Assembly: GCF_000497575.1 (NCBI RefSeq)
Contig: NZ_APJI01000006.1
Location: 540,413 to 604,412 of the forward strand
DNA from: Afipia sp. OHSU_II-C1
GTDB taxonomy: Bacteria; Pseudomonadota; Alphaproteobacteria; Rhizobiales; Xanthobacteraceae
DNA length: 64,000 nt
Reading direction: 5' to 3'
In this document: positions 38,975 through 47,955 of the stretch, piece by piece
How positions within the stretch are numbered: position 1 is the stretch's first letter
Layout of the letters: the number at the start of each line of letters is the position of its first letter
Program-made: the position numbers and the translations under genes
Notes under the pieces: model-generated
The model's input: the letters and a program-made list of their open reading frames with translations, nothing else
Database searches by the model: none
What the model was told of the DNA's origin: nothing

Positions 38975-39856
38975 CTAGACGCGGTTATCCCTGATCCAGC
39001 TTGCGATGGCGCGGCCGATCGCAGGGCCGGAATCTTCCTGAATGAAATGGCTGCCGGGAACGGTGACCTCGGTCTGGTTCTTCCAGCCGCGGCAGAACTC
39101 CCGCACCTTGCCGATCAGGATCGCGCCGGGCTCGGCATTGACGAACAGTTTCGGCAGATCGTTCTGCGCCATCCACTTGGCGTAGGCATCGACGATGGCG
39201 ACCACATCGGCGGGCTCGCCGCCGATCGGGATCTGGCGCGGCCAGGTCAGTGTCGGCCAGCGGTCCTCTGACTTAAGAAACGGCTTGCGATAGACCGTCA
39301 TCTCGGCGTCGGTCAGCTTGCGCAGCACCGAGCCGGGCAACACACGCTCGATGAACAGATTGCGCTCCAGAATCATCTGCTCGCCCTTGTCGGAACGGAA
39401 ACCCTGGAACACCGGCGTTGCCGCCTCGCTCCACTCGTCCCAGCCCGCGACAGGCCGCACGATACCTTCCATATAGGCGATACCGCGCACACGATCGCGA
39501 TGCTGGTTGGCCCAGTCGAAGCCGAGCGCCGAGCCCCAGTCGTGAATCACCAGCAGGACCTTTTCGCTCGGGCCGATTACCGCGTCGATGAAGGCCCACA
39601 GATGATCGCGGTGGGTGGTAAAGCGATAGGTATCCGGCTTCACATCGGGCAGCTTGTCGGAATCGCCCATGCCGATCAGATCCGGCGCGATCAGGCGGCC
39701 CTGTCCTTCAAGCTCGGGCATGACGTCACGCCAGAGATAGGACGACGTCGGGTTGCCATGCAGGAACAGGATTGGCGGGCCCTCGCCGCGCTCATGGTAG
39801 GCCATGCGATGACCGAGGACATCGACAATCCTTTTTGACAGCGGCTGTTCGGTCAT
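38975..39856 (-). CDS. Haloalkane dehalogenase (HLD-II, LinB-like)
   Basis: 293 residues from ATG 39856. Alpha/beta hydrolase with the full HLD-II catalytic pentad by alignment to LinB/DhaA. Halide-stabilising N35 lies in [12 protein letters not shown], nucleophile D106 and W107 in [14 protein letters not shown]130 in [10 protein letters not shown] and H270 in [11 protein letters not shown]. The segments [35 protein letters not shown] and [11 protein letters not shown] are very close to LinB of hexachlorocyclohexane degraders. It hydrolyses carbon-halogen bonds to an alcohol, halide and proton in the cytoplasm. It follows the nitroreductase gene in the same direction but with a repeat between. 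The natural substrate is unknown. Confidence 0.9.
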   Translation of the reverse strand: MTEQPLSKRIVDVLGHRMAYHERGEGPPILFLHGNPTSSYLWRDVMPELEGQGRLIAPDLIGMGDSDKLPDVKPDTYRFTTHRDHLWAFIDAVIGPSEKVLLVIHDWGSALGFDWANQHRDRVRGIAYMEGIVRPVAGWDEWSEAATPVFQGFRSDKGEQMILERNLFIERVLPGSVLRKLTDAEMTVYRKPFLKSEDRWPTLTWPRQIPIGGEPADVVAIVDAYAKWMAQNDLPKLFVNAEPGAILIGKVREFCRGWKNQTEVTVPGSHFIQEDSGPAIGRAIASWIRDNRV

Positions 39857-39895
39857 GGCTTTGGTGTTCTCCGGCCCTAGGGACTGACTATTCAA

Positions 39896-39985
39896 CGTCA
39901 TTGCGAGTCAAAGGGTCGGCGCAAGCGCCGCCTGATGACAGGCTCCGCGAGGCAATCCACCTTTGGAAACAGGATTGCTTCGTCC
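39896..39985. repeat. Palindromic intergenic repeat, family A copy 6 (diverged)
   Basis: The left arm CGTCATTGCGAGTCAAAGGG is followed by GGCGCAAGCGCC and CTGATGACAGGCTCCGCGAG. The right arm is reduced to GGATTGCTTCGTCCCTCACG. It shares the expanded left half with copy 4. Confidence 0.6.
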
Positions 39986-39994
39986 CTCACGAAT

Positions 39995-40690
39995 TTAGTC
40001 GCCGATGAAGGTGACTGCCTCGGGGATCGTCGCGCGGTTGGTGCGGTAGCTGTTGGCGGGATGCGTTGTATCGGCATAGCCGAACGAAATACCGCACACC
40101 ACGCGGCGATCTTCCCCGACGCCGAGATGCTTGCGCACCACGTCCGCATGTCCGGCGAGCGCCGCCTGCGGAATCGTTGCAAGGCCCGCAGCCTGCGCGG
40201 CGAGCATGAAATTTCCGACATAGCCGCCGCAATCGATTGCGCCGTAAGTGCCGAGCGCTTCGTCGCTGGTGATGATGGCCACGTGGGGGGCGCCGAAGAA
40301 GCGGAAATTCTCCAGCATCTGCTTGTTGTAGGCGGCCTTATCGCCGCGCTGGATACCCAGTGCATTGTAAAGCTGGAAGCCGCTTTCGCGGCGGCGATCC
40401 AGATAGACGCCCCTGTATTCGCGCGGGAAGTCGAAATCCGTGACAGGCGGCGCGCGTTCGCTTGCCGCCTTGTACATCGCCTCGCCGAAAGCCTTCACCG
40501 CATCGCCGGAAAAGATCGCGACCTGCCACGGCTGGCTGTTGCACCATGACGCGGTCTTCTGCGCCGCGGCCAGCACGCGCTCGATAATCTCGCGCGGCAC
40601 CGGGTCCGGCTTGAACGCGCGGCAGGAGTACCGCGCGGCCAGCAGCTTCTCCACGACCTCGATGTCGCGGCTGTCGGGTTGTGCAAGCAT
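39995..40690 (-). CDS. Nitroreductase-family flavoprotein
   Basis: 231 residues. FMN-binding signatures are LLAARYSCRAFKPDPVPREIIERVLAAAQKTASWCNSQPWQVAIFSG at 16-62, and GAIDCGGYVGNFMLAAQAAGLATIPQAAL near 150. The end GISFGYADTTHPANSYRTNRA is typical. It reduces a nitro- or quinone/enone-type substrate with NAD(P)H. It starts five bases after the acyl-CoA dehydrogenase stop, so it belongs to the acyl-CoA operon; an ene-type reduction or simple stress role are both possible. Confidence 0.88.
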   Translation of the reverse strand: MLAQPDSRDIEVVEKLLAARYSCRAFKPDPVPREIIERVLAAAQKTASWCNSQPWQVAIFSGDAVKAFGEAMYKAASERAPPVTDFDFPREYRGVYLDRRRESGFQLYNALGIQRGDKAAYNKQMLENFRFFGAPHVAIITSDEALGTYGAIDCGGYVGNFMLAAQAAGLATIPQAALAGHADVVRKHLGVGEDRRVVCGISFGYADTTHPANSYRTNRATIPEAVTFIGD

Positions 40691-40695
40691 GGTGC

Positions 40696-41940
40696 TCAGC
40701 GTCCCTTGGTCGGAATGGCATTGAAGGGAACATCCTTGTCGACGCGGATGTCGCCCGGCAAGCCTAGCACGCGCTCAGCGATGATGTTGCGCAGGATTTC
40801 ATCGGTACCACCTGCTATGCGATCCGATGGCGAGCGCAGCAGGATCGACTGGAACTGACCGCCGACCGACGGGCTGTCGGCATCGGTCAGTGCGCCGGAC
40901 GCGCCCTGAAGGTCCATCGCAAACATCGCGATGTCCTGCAGCATGGTGCCGGCCACCAACTTGCCGATGGAGTTTTCCGGGCCCGGACGCTCGCCGCGCG
41001 ACAGCGCCGAGATCGAACGGTAGCTGGTGTACTTGAGGCCGCTGGCCTTGACCGCCCAGTTCGCGAGCCTGGAGCGGACATTCTTGTCCTCGATCGCAGG
41101 ACCATCCTCCAGCATGAGGTCGTTGCAGAATGCGAACAGTTCCGGGAAACCGGTCGACTGCCGTGCGCCGATCGACATGCGCTCGTTCATCAGCGTGGTC
41201 AGCGACACGTTCCAGCCATCGCCGACCTTGCCGAGCCGCTGCGAGTCCGGGATCTTCACGTCGGTGAAGTAGACCTCGTTGAATTCCGACTGGCCATTGG
41301 CCTGTTTGATCGGCTTGACCACGACGCCGGGCGACTTCATGTCGAGCCAGAACATGGTCAGGCCCTTGTGCTTGGGCTGGGTCGGATCGGTGCGCGTGAT
41401 GACGATGCCGTAGTCGGAGAAATGCGCGCCCGTGGTCCAGACCTTCTGGCCGTTGATGATCCAGTCGTCGCCCTTCTTTTCAGCGCGGGTGCGCAGACCG
41501 GCGACGTCGGAGCCCGCCGACGGTTCGGAGAACAACTGACACCATACGTGTTCGCCCGAGGCGAGCGGCGGCAGATACTTTTTCTTGTCGGCGTCACTGC
41601 CGAATGCCATCAGCGTCGGACCACACATGCCCTGCCCGATCAGGAACACGCCCTCCAGCTTGCCGTAGAAACCTTCTTCCTGCTGCCAGATCACACGCTC
41701 GATCGGCGATGCGCCGCGACCGCCGAATTCCTTCGGCCAGTGCAGGCAGGCCCAGCCCGCCGCGGCCTTCTTCTTCTGCCACTTCTTGGATTCTTCCAGG
41801 ATGTCGCGGTTCTTCAGCTTGATGCGGCCGACGGTCGGCTGCGAGAGTTCGGCTTCGAGTTCCTTCGGTGCGTTGGCCTGAATCCAGGCGCGGGCTTCGG
41901 CGCGGAACGCGGCTTCCTGCGGGGTGTCATCGAAATTCAT
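40696..41940 (-). CDS. Acyl-CoA dehydrogenase (larger partner)
   Basis: 414 residues. ATG 41940 (MNFDDTPQEAAFRAEARAWIQANAPKEL) is the real start; the open frame runs far upstream over the next gene in another frame. ACAD motifs are WPKEFGGRGASPIERVIW, VWCQLFSEPSAGSDVAGLRTRAE, WIINGQKVWTTGAHFSD and the C-terminal SDRIAGGTDEILRNIIAERVLGLP. Gly-Gly stands where homomeric enzymes have the catalytic Glu region. It is paired with the 375-residue gene 14 bases upstream, the same large/small layout as PimC/PimD. The substrate should be the CoA ester made by the ligase at 43206. Confidence 0.88.
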   Translation of the reverse strand: MNFDDTPQEAAFRAEARAWIQANAPKELEAELSQPTVGRIKLKNRDILEESKKWQKKKAAAGWACLHWPKEFGGRGASPIERVIWQQEEGFYGKLEGVFLIGQGMCGPTLMAFGSDADKKKYLPPLASGEHVWCQLFSEPSAGSDVAGLRTRAEKKGDDWIINGQKVWTTGAHFSDYGIVITRTDPTQPKHKGLTMFWLDMKSPGVVVKPIKQANGQSEFNEVYFTDVKIPDSQRLGKVGDGWNVSLTTLMNERMSIGARQSTGFPELFAFCNDLMLEDGPAIEDKNVRSRLANWAVKASGLKYTSYRSISALSRGERPGPENSIGKLVAGTMLQDIAMFAMDLQGASGALTDADSPSVGGQFQSILLRSPSDRIAGGTDEILRNIIAERVLGLPGDIRVDKDVPFNAIPTKGR

Positions 41941-41954
41941 GGGAATGATCCTTC

Positions 41955-43082
41955 TTAAGAAGCGTTGCGGAAGCGCAGGCGGTCGATCAACTGGTTTTCC
42001 CAGTACGACAGGCTTCCGAGCGACAGCGCGAGCACGTTGGCGCGCCGGTAATACAGATGGCAGTCGAACTCCCAGGTGAAGCCCATGCCGCCGTGCACCT
42101 GGATGTTGTTCTTCGAACAATGCTGGAATGCCTGCGTCGCGCTGATGCGGGCCGTTGCCGCCGCCTCCGGCAGCTCCGCTGCGTCGGTCGAGAGTGCCCA
42201 TGCGCCGTAGTAGCAATTGGAGCGCGCCAGCGTCGCCGAGACATACATGTCGGCAAGGATGTGCTTCACCGCCTGGAACGATCCGATCTGGCGGCCGAAG
42301 GCGATGCGGTCGAGCGCATAGTCGCGGCCCATTTCCAGCGCGCGGTCGGCGCCGCCGACCTGCTCGAACGCCATCAGCACAGCTGCGCGATCCAGCACGC
42401 GGGTCAGGATGCTCCAGCCTTCGTTCGCCGCGCCGAGCGGCTCCGCCTTGGCGCGGTTGAACGTGATCGCGGCCTGGCCATGCGCCTGATCGAGATTGGC
42501 GAGCGCCTTGCGCGTCACGCCTTCGCTGTTCAGATCGACGATGAAAAGTCCGATGTCGGTCTCGCGGCCGGTCGATCCGGTGCGCGCGGCAACGATCGCA
42601 AAATCTGCAATCGCGCCGTCCGCCACCGGCGTCTTGGTGCCGGAGAGCGCACCCTGCGAGGCCGAGACCTTGATCGCCTTGTGCGACGGATTGCCGACGC
42701 CCTCGAACAGCGCCAGCGTGCCGATCGCTTCGCCCGAGGCGATCTTCGGCAGCCACTTCGCCTTCTGTTCGGCGTTGCCCGCGAGCATGATGGCTTCGGC
42801 GGCAAGATAGATCGTGGACGAGAACGGCACCGGCGCCAGCGCGCGGCCCATTTCCTCGGCGATCACGCACAGCTCGAGATGGCCCGCGCCCGCTCCGCCG
42901 AATTCTTCCGGAATGGCGACACCGAGAAAGCCCATCTCGGCGAGGCCTTTCCACAGCGCCTTGTCGTAGGGCGCCTTGCCTTCCAGCACGGCGCGCACCG
43001 CTTTCGGCGGCGAATGTTCCGCGAGATAGCGCCGCGCCTGATCGCGCAATTGCTTCTGGTCGTCCGAGAATTCAAAGTTCAT
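41955..43082 (-). CDS. Acyl-CoA dehydrogenase (smaller partner)
   Basis: 375 residues. N-terminal domain FEFSDDQKQLRDQARRYLAE, then MGFLGVAIPEEFGGAGAGHLELCVIAEEMGRALAPVPF. The middle domain is weakly conserved (ALSGTKTPVADGAIADFAIVAAR). The C-terminal domain has RIAFGRQIGSFQAVKHILADMYV and VHGGMGFTWEFDCHLYYRRA. The usual catalytic Glu segment is replaced by SLGSLSYWENQLIDRLR. It is likely to form a hetero-oligomer with 40696-41940. It starts after repeat A7, which separates it from the ligase gene. Confidence 0.87.
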   Translation of the reverse strand: MNFEFSDDQKQLRDQARRYLAEHSPPKAVRAVLEGKAPYDKALWKGLAEMGFLGVAIPEEFGGAGAGHLELCVIAEEMGRALAPVPFSSTIYLAAEAIMLAGNAEQKAKWLPKIASGEAIGTLALFEGVGNPSHKAIKVSASQGALSGTKTPVADGAIADFAIVAARTGSTGRETDIGLFIVDLNSEGVTRKALANLDQAHGQAAITFNRAKAEPLGAANEGWSILTRVLDRAAVLMAFEQVGGADRALEMGRDYALDRIAFGRQIGSFQAVKHILADMYVSATLARSNCYYGAWALSTDAAELPEAAATARISATQAFQHCSKNNIQVHGGMGFTWEFDCHLYYRRANVLALSLGSLSYWENQLIDRLRFRNAS

Positions 43083-43121
43083 GAGTTTCGCCTTTTCTCA
43101 TTCATGTTCAGTCAACACATT

Positions 43122-43204
43122 CGTCATTGCGAGGAGCGAAGCGACGAAGCAATCCATCTTGTTATCTCCAAAAAATGGATTTCTTCGCTTCGCTCGCAAT
43201 GACG
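43122..43204. repeat. Palindromic intergenic repeat, family A copy 7
   Basis: CGTCATTGCGAGGAGCGAAG on the left and TTCTTCGCTTCGCTCGCAATGACG on the right. It sits inside the presumed operon between the ligase and dehydrogenase genes, its last base two bases before the ligase stop. Confidence 0.85.
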
Positions 43205-43205
43205 A

Positions 43206-45083
43206 TTATCGATCCAGCATGATCACGTCCGGTCCCGGCTGGTCTGCATAAAGCTGTTCGACCAGCGCGGCGCGGCGTTCCAGGCCCGCGCGCTGGTTGA
43301 TATACCCCTTGTCGGTGAGTTCGTTGCCGTCGATGGACGGCGGCTCCGCCATCAGCATCGCGCGCACAATGCGGCGGCTGCTCGTGTTGTTGCACGCCTG
43401 GTTATGCGCCAGCAATCCGTCGCGCAGATGCGCGCGGACCTCGGGATGGTTCACCACCGTGTCCATCGACGCATTCATGTCGCCGATCAGCCGGCGGCAG
43501 GAATCGAGATTGGGCCATGCCAGCAATCCGATGAAGGGGCGGTCCTGTCCCGCGACCAGCGCATCCTGAACCACCGGCGAAGCCGCGGCGATCGCATCGG
43601 TGCGCAGCGCGCCGACAAGAACGAACGTCCCCGTGGTGAGCTTGAAGTCCTCGACCACGCGGCCCGAAAAAATCAGGCCCTGCGCCGGGTCCTGCGGATC
43701 GACGAACACGCCGGCATCGCCGATGCAGTAGAAGCCTTCCTCGTCGAACGCCTTCTGCGTCAGTTCGGGCTGGCCGTAATATCCCGGCGTGACATTGACC
43801 CCGCGCAGCCGCAATTCATACTGCGCGCCAACCGGCACCATCTTCAATTCGACACCTGGAAACGGCAGACCGATCAGGCCGACGCGCTCGGTGTCCCAAT
43901 AGGTGCCTGTCGATGTCGGCGCGGTCTCGGTCGAGCCCCAGCCGGTGTAGAACACAAAACGCTCGCCGGTGGTACGCACCGCGAGTGTCTGGAAGCGATC
44001 GTAGAGATCATCCGGGAGCCGCGCGCCGCCATAGGCGAGCAATCCGAGATTCCCGAAGAACGAGCGGCACAGCGCGTCATCCTTTTCCATCACCGCCGCC
44101 AGCGCCGCGTAGCCGGCTGGCACGTTGGCATAATAGGTCGGCGAAATCTCACGCAGGTTGCGCAGGGTTTCCTCGAACTGGCCCGGTACCGGACGGCCGT
44201 CGTCGATGTAGAGCGTGCCGCCTTCGGTCAGCGCCACATTGAAAAGCGCATTGCCGCCCATGGTGTGATTCCACGGCATCCAGTCGAGATAGACACCGTC
44301 CGGCGCATCGTCCGGGCGCGGCCGCACCTGCATCATCATGCGGGCATTCGCGCACATCATCTTCTGCGTGTTGCTGACGGCCTTGGGCATGCCGGTAGAG
44401 CCCGACGTGAACAGCAGCTTGCCGACAGTGTCTGGCGTGATCTGCGCGATGGATTCTTCAACTGCCGATGTGACCGGTGTTGCAGCAAGATCCGCGTAGG
44501 CCACGCTTTTGATGTTCGCGGGCGCGCGATCGACATGGATCACCGTGATGCCATCGAGATCGAGCGCGGCCAGCGCCTTCTCGAACATCGCGCCATCCTG
44601 CACCATCACCACGGCAGGTTTAACCAGATTGAACAGGTATTTCAGCTTGGCGTGATCCAGACTCATCAGCGAATAGGCCGGAGACACCGGCGCCGCCGGG
44701 ATCCGCGCCTGCATCGCGGCCTGCGTCATCAGTGCGTGCTCGATGGAATTGCCGCTCAGAATCGCGACCGGGCGTTCGGCGGGCAGCTTCATGTCGAGCA
44801 GCGCCTGGGTCAGCGCATCGATGGTCCGCTTGGCGTCACCATAGGAAACCTTGTGCCATTGCCGCTCCGGTCCCCTGCGCTGCGCCAGCCAGATGTGATC
44901 GGGACGTGCCGCAGCCCATTTCGCCACCGAGGCGGGAATATGCGGCTCATACGGATCGAGCGGAAACCGGGACTTCAGGACGATCACGCCATCGTCCCGA
45001 CGCTCCACCGCGATGTCGCGCGGCAACCAGTCGATCTTCCGGAATGCGGGCTTCGTCAACACTGATGCCGTCTCCGCGTTCAC
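43206..45083 (-). CDS. Feruloyl-CoA synthase-like AMP-forming CoA ligase
   Basis: 625 residues, long for the superfamily and the usual size of feruloyl-CoA synthases. Features of that group are RFPLDPYEPHIPASVAKWAAARPDHIWLAQR, KLLFTSGSTGMPKAVSNTQKMMCANARMM (ATP loop, near 235) and LDWMPWNHTMGGNALFNVALTEGGTLYIDDG. Also present are FYTGWGSTETAPTST and, diagnostically, IFSGRVVEDFKLTTGTFVLVGALRTDAI in place of the usual hinge GR.KD. The end NELTDKGYINQRAGLERRAALVEQLYAD carries the catalytic Lys. It should form the CoA ester of ferulate, p-coumarate or a similar phenylpropanoid. No hydratase-lyase of the vanillin-forming type is evident next to it, so the ester probably enters beta-oxidation instead. 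Confidence 0.8.
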   Translation of the reverse strand: MNAETASVLTKPAFRKIDWLPRDIAVERRDDGVIVLKSRFPLDPYEPHIPASVAKWAAARPDHIWLAQRRGPERQWHKVSYGDAKRTIDALTQALLDMKLPAERPVAILSGNSIEHALMTQAAMQARIPAAPVSPAYSLMSLDHAKLKYLFNLVKPAVVMVQDGAMFEKALAALDLDGITVIHVDRAPANIKSVAYADLAATPVTSAVEESIAQITPDTVGKLLFTSGSTGMPKAVSNTQKMMCANARMMMQVRPRPDDAPDGVYLDWMPWNHTMGGNALFNVALTEGGTLYIDDGRPVPGQFEETLRNLREISPTYYANVPAGYAALAAVMEKDDALCRSFFGNLGLLAYGGARLPDDLYDRFQTLAVRTTGERFVFYTGWGSTETAPTSTGTYWDTERVGLIGLPFPGVELKMVPVGAQYELRLRGVNVTPGYYGQPELTQKAFDEEGFYCIGDAGVFVDPQDPAQGLIFSGRVVEDFKLTTGTFVLVGALRTDAIAAASPVVQDALVAGQDRPFIGLLAWPNLDSCRRLIGDMNASMDTVVNHPEVRAHLRDGLLAHNQACNNTSSRRIVRAMLMAEPPSIDGNELTDKGYINQRAGLERRAALVEQLYADQPGPDVIMLDR

Positions 45084-45139
45084 TTCGCTTCTCCCTTGAA
45101 CGTGGCCTCTTGTGAGGCCTTTTGTTTGTTCGTTCGCAA

Positions 45140-45949
45140 TTACATATTGCGGTAGACAGGCTTCCTCTTCTCCAGAAAGGCGCGCACGCCTTCCTTGAAA
45201 TCCTCAGAGCGCGACGTGAGAACCTGATTGCGGTCTTCCATCGCGATCACGGCTTCAATCGATGACGCATCGACGCTCATGTTGAGGCATTCTTTCGAGA
45301 GCCTCAGGCCGAGCGGCGACGCCGCCAGCATGGATTCGATATAGGGCGCAGCCGCCGCCTCGAGCTGGCCGTCGTCAACGACTTCCGACACAAGACCGAC
45401 CGCATGCGCACGCTCGGCATGGATGAAGCGCCCGGTCAAAATCAGTTCCGACGCCACGGACACGCCGACAAGGCGCGGCAGGAAATAGCTGGTGCCGATG
45501 TCGCAGCCGCCAAGGCCAAGGCGAATAAAGGCGCAGTTCATCCGCACCGATTTTGCAGCGATGCGGATATCCGCCGCCAGCGCCAGCGCAAAGCCGCCAC
45601 CGGACGCCGCGCCCTGCACCAGCGCGATGATCGGCTGCGGACAGCGCCGCATCAGCATGACGATGTCGGCGATCGAACGCTGATGATCGAGCGCATCGGC
45701 GACGCTGGCCGGCGGTGCATCGGGCGGACGCCGATTCATCGCCTCCTTGAGATCGAGACCGGCGCAGAATGCCCGGCCCGCGCCCTTCAGCACGACGATC
45801 CGGGTGCGCGTGTTGCGTGCCAGATCGCCGAAGTACTGATTGAGCGCATCGACCATCTGATCGTCGAGCGCGTTCAGGCTGTCCGGGCGATTGAGGGTCA
45901 CCCAGTCCACACCGTCGGCGTGCTCGACAATCAGAGGCGTTGCGGTCAT
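45140..45949 (-). CDS. Enoyl-CoA hydratase/isomerase family protein
   Basis: 269 residues from ATG 45949; the SDR stop is four bases upstream. Crotonase motifs are VDWVTLNRPDSLNALDDQMVDALNQYF, oxyanion hole residues in GRAFCAGLDLKEAMNR and ALVQGAASGGGFALALAADIRIAA, and MNCAFIRLGLGGCDIGTSYFLPRLVG near 140. The usual catalytic Glu positions are partly replaced (RLGLGGCD), so hydratase versus isomerase activity cannot be fixed. It is in the operon between the SDR and ligase genes and probably hydrates the enoyl-CoA. Confidence 0.86.
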   Translation of the reverse strand: MTATPLIVEHADGVDWVTLNRPDSLNALDDQMVDALNQYFGDLARNTRTRIVVLKGAGRAFCAGLDLKEAMNRRPPDAPPASVADALDHQRSIADIVMLMRRCPQPIIALVQGAASGGGFALALAADIRIAAKSVRMNCAFIRLGLGGCDIGTSYFLPRLVGVSVASELILTGRFIHAERAHAVGLVSEVVDDGQLEAAAAPYIESMLAASPLGLRLSKECLNMSVDASSIEAVIAMEDRNQVLTSRSEDFKEGVRAFLEKRKPVYRNM

Positions 45950-45953
45950 GGCG

Positions 45954-46712
45954 TCAGCGCGGCGCCATGCGGATCGCGCCGTCAAGGCGGATGGTTTCGC
46001 CGTTCAGCATCGGGTTCTCCACGATGGCGACGGCAAGCTGCGCGTATTCGCTCGGATCGCCGAGACGTGCCGGATGCGGCACCTGCGCGCCGAGGCTCTT
46101 CTGCGCTTCTTCCGACAGGCCCATCAGCAGCGGCGTCAGGAACAGTCCCGGCGCGATCGTCATGACACGGATATTGAGCGACGCGAGATCGCGCGCCACC
46201 GGCAGCGTCAGGCCGACGATACCGCCCTTCGACGCTGAATAGGCCGCTTGGCCGATCTGGCCGTCAAAGGCGGCGACGCTGGCGGTGTTGATGCAGACGC
46301 CGCGCTCCTCACCGATCGGCGGCGCGGTCTGCATGCGCTCGGCGACGAGACGGATGCAGTTGAACGAGCCGATCAGGTTGACCTTGATGATGCGCGAGAA
46401 GTGATCCAGCGGATACGCGCCGTTCTTGCCGACGGTCTTCACCGCGCCGCCGATGCCGGCGCAGTTCACCAGCACGCGGATAACGCCGTGTGCGGCTTCG
46501 GCCTTCGCGATGGCTTCCTTGACCGGCGCTTCTTCCGAGACGTCGCCGACCAGCGCGAGACCCTTGATCTCGGCGGCGACTTTCTCGGCGCCTTCCTTGT
46601 TCATGTCGATGACGGCGACCTTGGCGCCCTTCGCGGCCATCGCGCGCGCCGTTGCCGCGCCCAGACCCGAACCGCCGCCGGTGATGAGTACTGAAACATC
46701 CTTGAGCTGCAT
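45954..46712 (-). CDS. SDR-family 3-hydroxyacyl-CoA dehydrogenase (HSD17B10-like)
   Basis: 252 residues. The start [38 protein letters not shown] has the TGxxxGLG motif. It continues with [58 protein letters not shown] (Ser and YxxxK) and [21 protein letters not shown]. This set, with the two-residue insertion around the NCAG loop and GLFLTPL, is typical of type II 3-hydroxyacyl-CoA dehydrogenases. It oxidises the 3-hydroxyacyl-CoA with NAD, between the hydratase and the thiolase in the pathway. Confidence 0.9.
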   Translation of the reverse strand: MQLKDVSVLITGGGSGLGAATARAMAAKGAKVAVIDMNKEGAEKVAAEIKGLALVGDVSEEAPVKEAIAKAEAAHGVIRVLVNCAGIGGAVKTVGKNGAYPLDHFSRIIKVNLIGSFNCIRLVAERMQTAPPIGEERGVCINTASVAAFDGQIGQAAYSASKGGIVGLTLPVARDLASLNIRVMTIAPGLFLTPLLMGLSEEAQKSLGAQVPHPARLGDPSEYAQLAVAIVENPMLNGETIRLDGAIRMAPR

Positions 46713-46755
46713 AAGTCGTTTTCCTCGTGTGACGGATTGTTAAGTCGTGATGACT

Positions 46756-47880
46756 TCAGGATGCTTTCGCGGCAGCCGTTTGCGACCACTGCGAAAGGAT
46801 TTCGGCGGCATCGACCGGCGGCACCGCCGGCGATCCCTGAATGTTTGACGGTGTGCGCGAAAAGCGCGGTGCGGGGGCCGGCTGCACATGGCCGTCGATA
46901 TCAACGAAAGTCTTGCGCGCAGCGAGATGCGGATGCTTTGGCGCATCGAACAGTCCGCGCACGGCGGCGGCGCAGGCGTCGGAGCCTTCGAGGATCGCCG
47001 CCCATTCATCCCGCGTCTTGCTCTTGAACAGCGCGGTCATCTTTTCATGCAGATTTGGCCAGCCCTTGCGGTCCATCTGCGCGTCGTAACAATCCTCGCT
47101 CAGCCCCGCGAGCTTGCGCAGTTCCGCATAGAACTGCGGCTCCAGCGCGCCGATGGCCATGAAGCCGCCGTCCCTGCATTCATAAGTGCGGTAGAACGGC
47201 GCACCGCCATCGAGCAGATTGGTGCGCGGCTGATCGGTCCAGCGCCCGGTCGCCTTCATGCTATGGAACATGGTCAGCATGCTGGAGACGCCGTCGCACA
47301 TCGCGGCATCCACCACCTGTCCCTTGCCCGACGCTCGCGCTTCGATCACGCCCGCCAGAACGCCGACGACGAGATACAGCGCACCGCCGCCGTAATCGCC
47401 GACAAGATTGAGCGGTGAAACCGTTTCACCATTGGCGGCGCGGAACGAATCCAGCGCGCCGGTGATGGCGATGTAATTGATGTCATGACCCGCAGCCTGC
47501 GCCAGCGGACCTTCCTGGCCCCAGCCGGTCATGCGGCCATAGACCAGTTTCGGATTGCGCTTGAGCACGACGTCCGGCCCGAGGCCGAGCCGCTCCATCA
47601 CCTGAGGGCGAAAACCTTCGATCAGCACATCCGCCGCGGCAATCAGATCAAGTGCCTTGGCGATGTCAGCCGGATTCTTCAGGTCCAGTTCAATGACACG
47701 GCGGCCGCGATTGACGAAATCCCGCACATCGCGCTTGCCCTGACCGGGCCGCGCGATCGACACCACGTCCGCACCCATGTCGGACAACAGCATCGATGCG
47801 AATGGACCCGGCCCGATGCCTGCGAACTCGATAACGCGCACGCCACGCAGCGGACCAGTTACCGCCGAACGATCCTTCAT
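46756..47880 (-). CDS. CaiB/BaiF-family CoA transferase (alpha-methylacyl-CoA racemase-like)
   Basis: 374 residues from ATG 47880, which follows GGGAGAGAAACAG; a GTG at 47901 would add seven. Class III CoA-transferase motifs are GVRVIEFAGIGPGPFASMLLSDMGADVVSI, the lid DLKNPADIAKALDLIAAADVLIEGFRPQVMERLGLG and GQEGPLAQAAGHDINYIAITGAL (with the catalytic-region Asp). Further motifs are NLVGDYGGGALYLVVGVLAGVIEA and DAAMCDGVSSML. The length and the HDINYI segment point to the alpha-methylacyl-CoA racemase branch. It could either racemise a 2-methylacyl-CoA or move CoA onto a substrate; the first would suggest branched-chain acyl substrates. Confidence 0.87.
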   Translation of the reverse strand: MKDRSAVTGPLRGVRVIEFAGIGPGPFASMLLSDMGADVVSIARPGQGKRDVRDFVNRGRRVIELDLKNPADIAKALDLIAAADVLIEGFRPQVMERLGLGPDVVLKRNPKLVYGRMTGWGQEGPLAQAAGHDINYIAITGALDSFRAANGETVSPLNLVGDYGGGALYLVVGVLAGVIEARASGKGQVVDAAMCDGVSSMLTMFHSMKATGRWTDQPRTNLLDGGAPFYRTYECRDGGFMAIGALEPQFYAELRKLAGLSEDCYDAQMDRKGWPNLHEKMTALFKSKTRDEWAAILEGSDACAAAVRGLFDAPKHPHLAARKTFVDIDGHVQPAPAPRFSRTPSNIQGSPAVPPVDAAEILSQWSQTAAAKAS

Positions 47881-47955
47881 CTGTTTCTCTCCCGCACTCA
47901 CGTCTTCTTGTTTGCGCGCCGGATTATCGACGCTGCTTATTTTGGTGGAAATCTA

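Noticed and set aside
38549..39856. GFA protein plus dehalogenase considered as a formaldehyde/dehalogenation operon
   Set aside because: The two genes are convergent, so they cannot share a transcript, and GFA members are not reliably formaldehyde enzymes.
41941..42954. Upstream extension of the acyl-CoA dehydrogenase frame (40696-42954, 752 codons), as if a fused protein
   Set aside because: The extra part is Arg/Gly-rich shadow translation over the neighbouring acyl-CoA dehydrogenase at 41955-43082. The real start MNFDDTPQ is at 41940.
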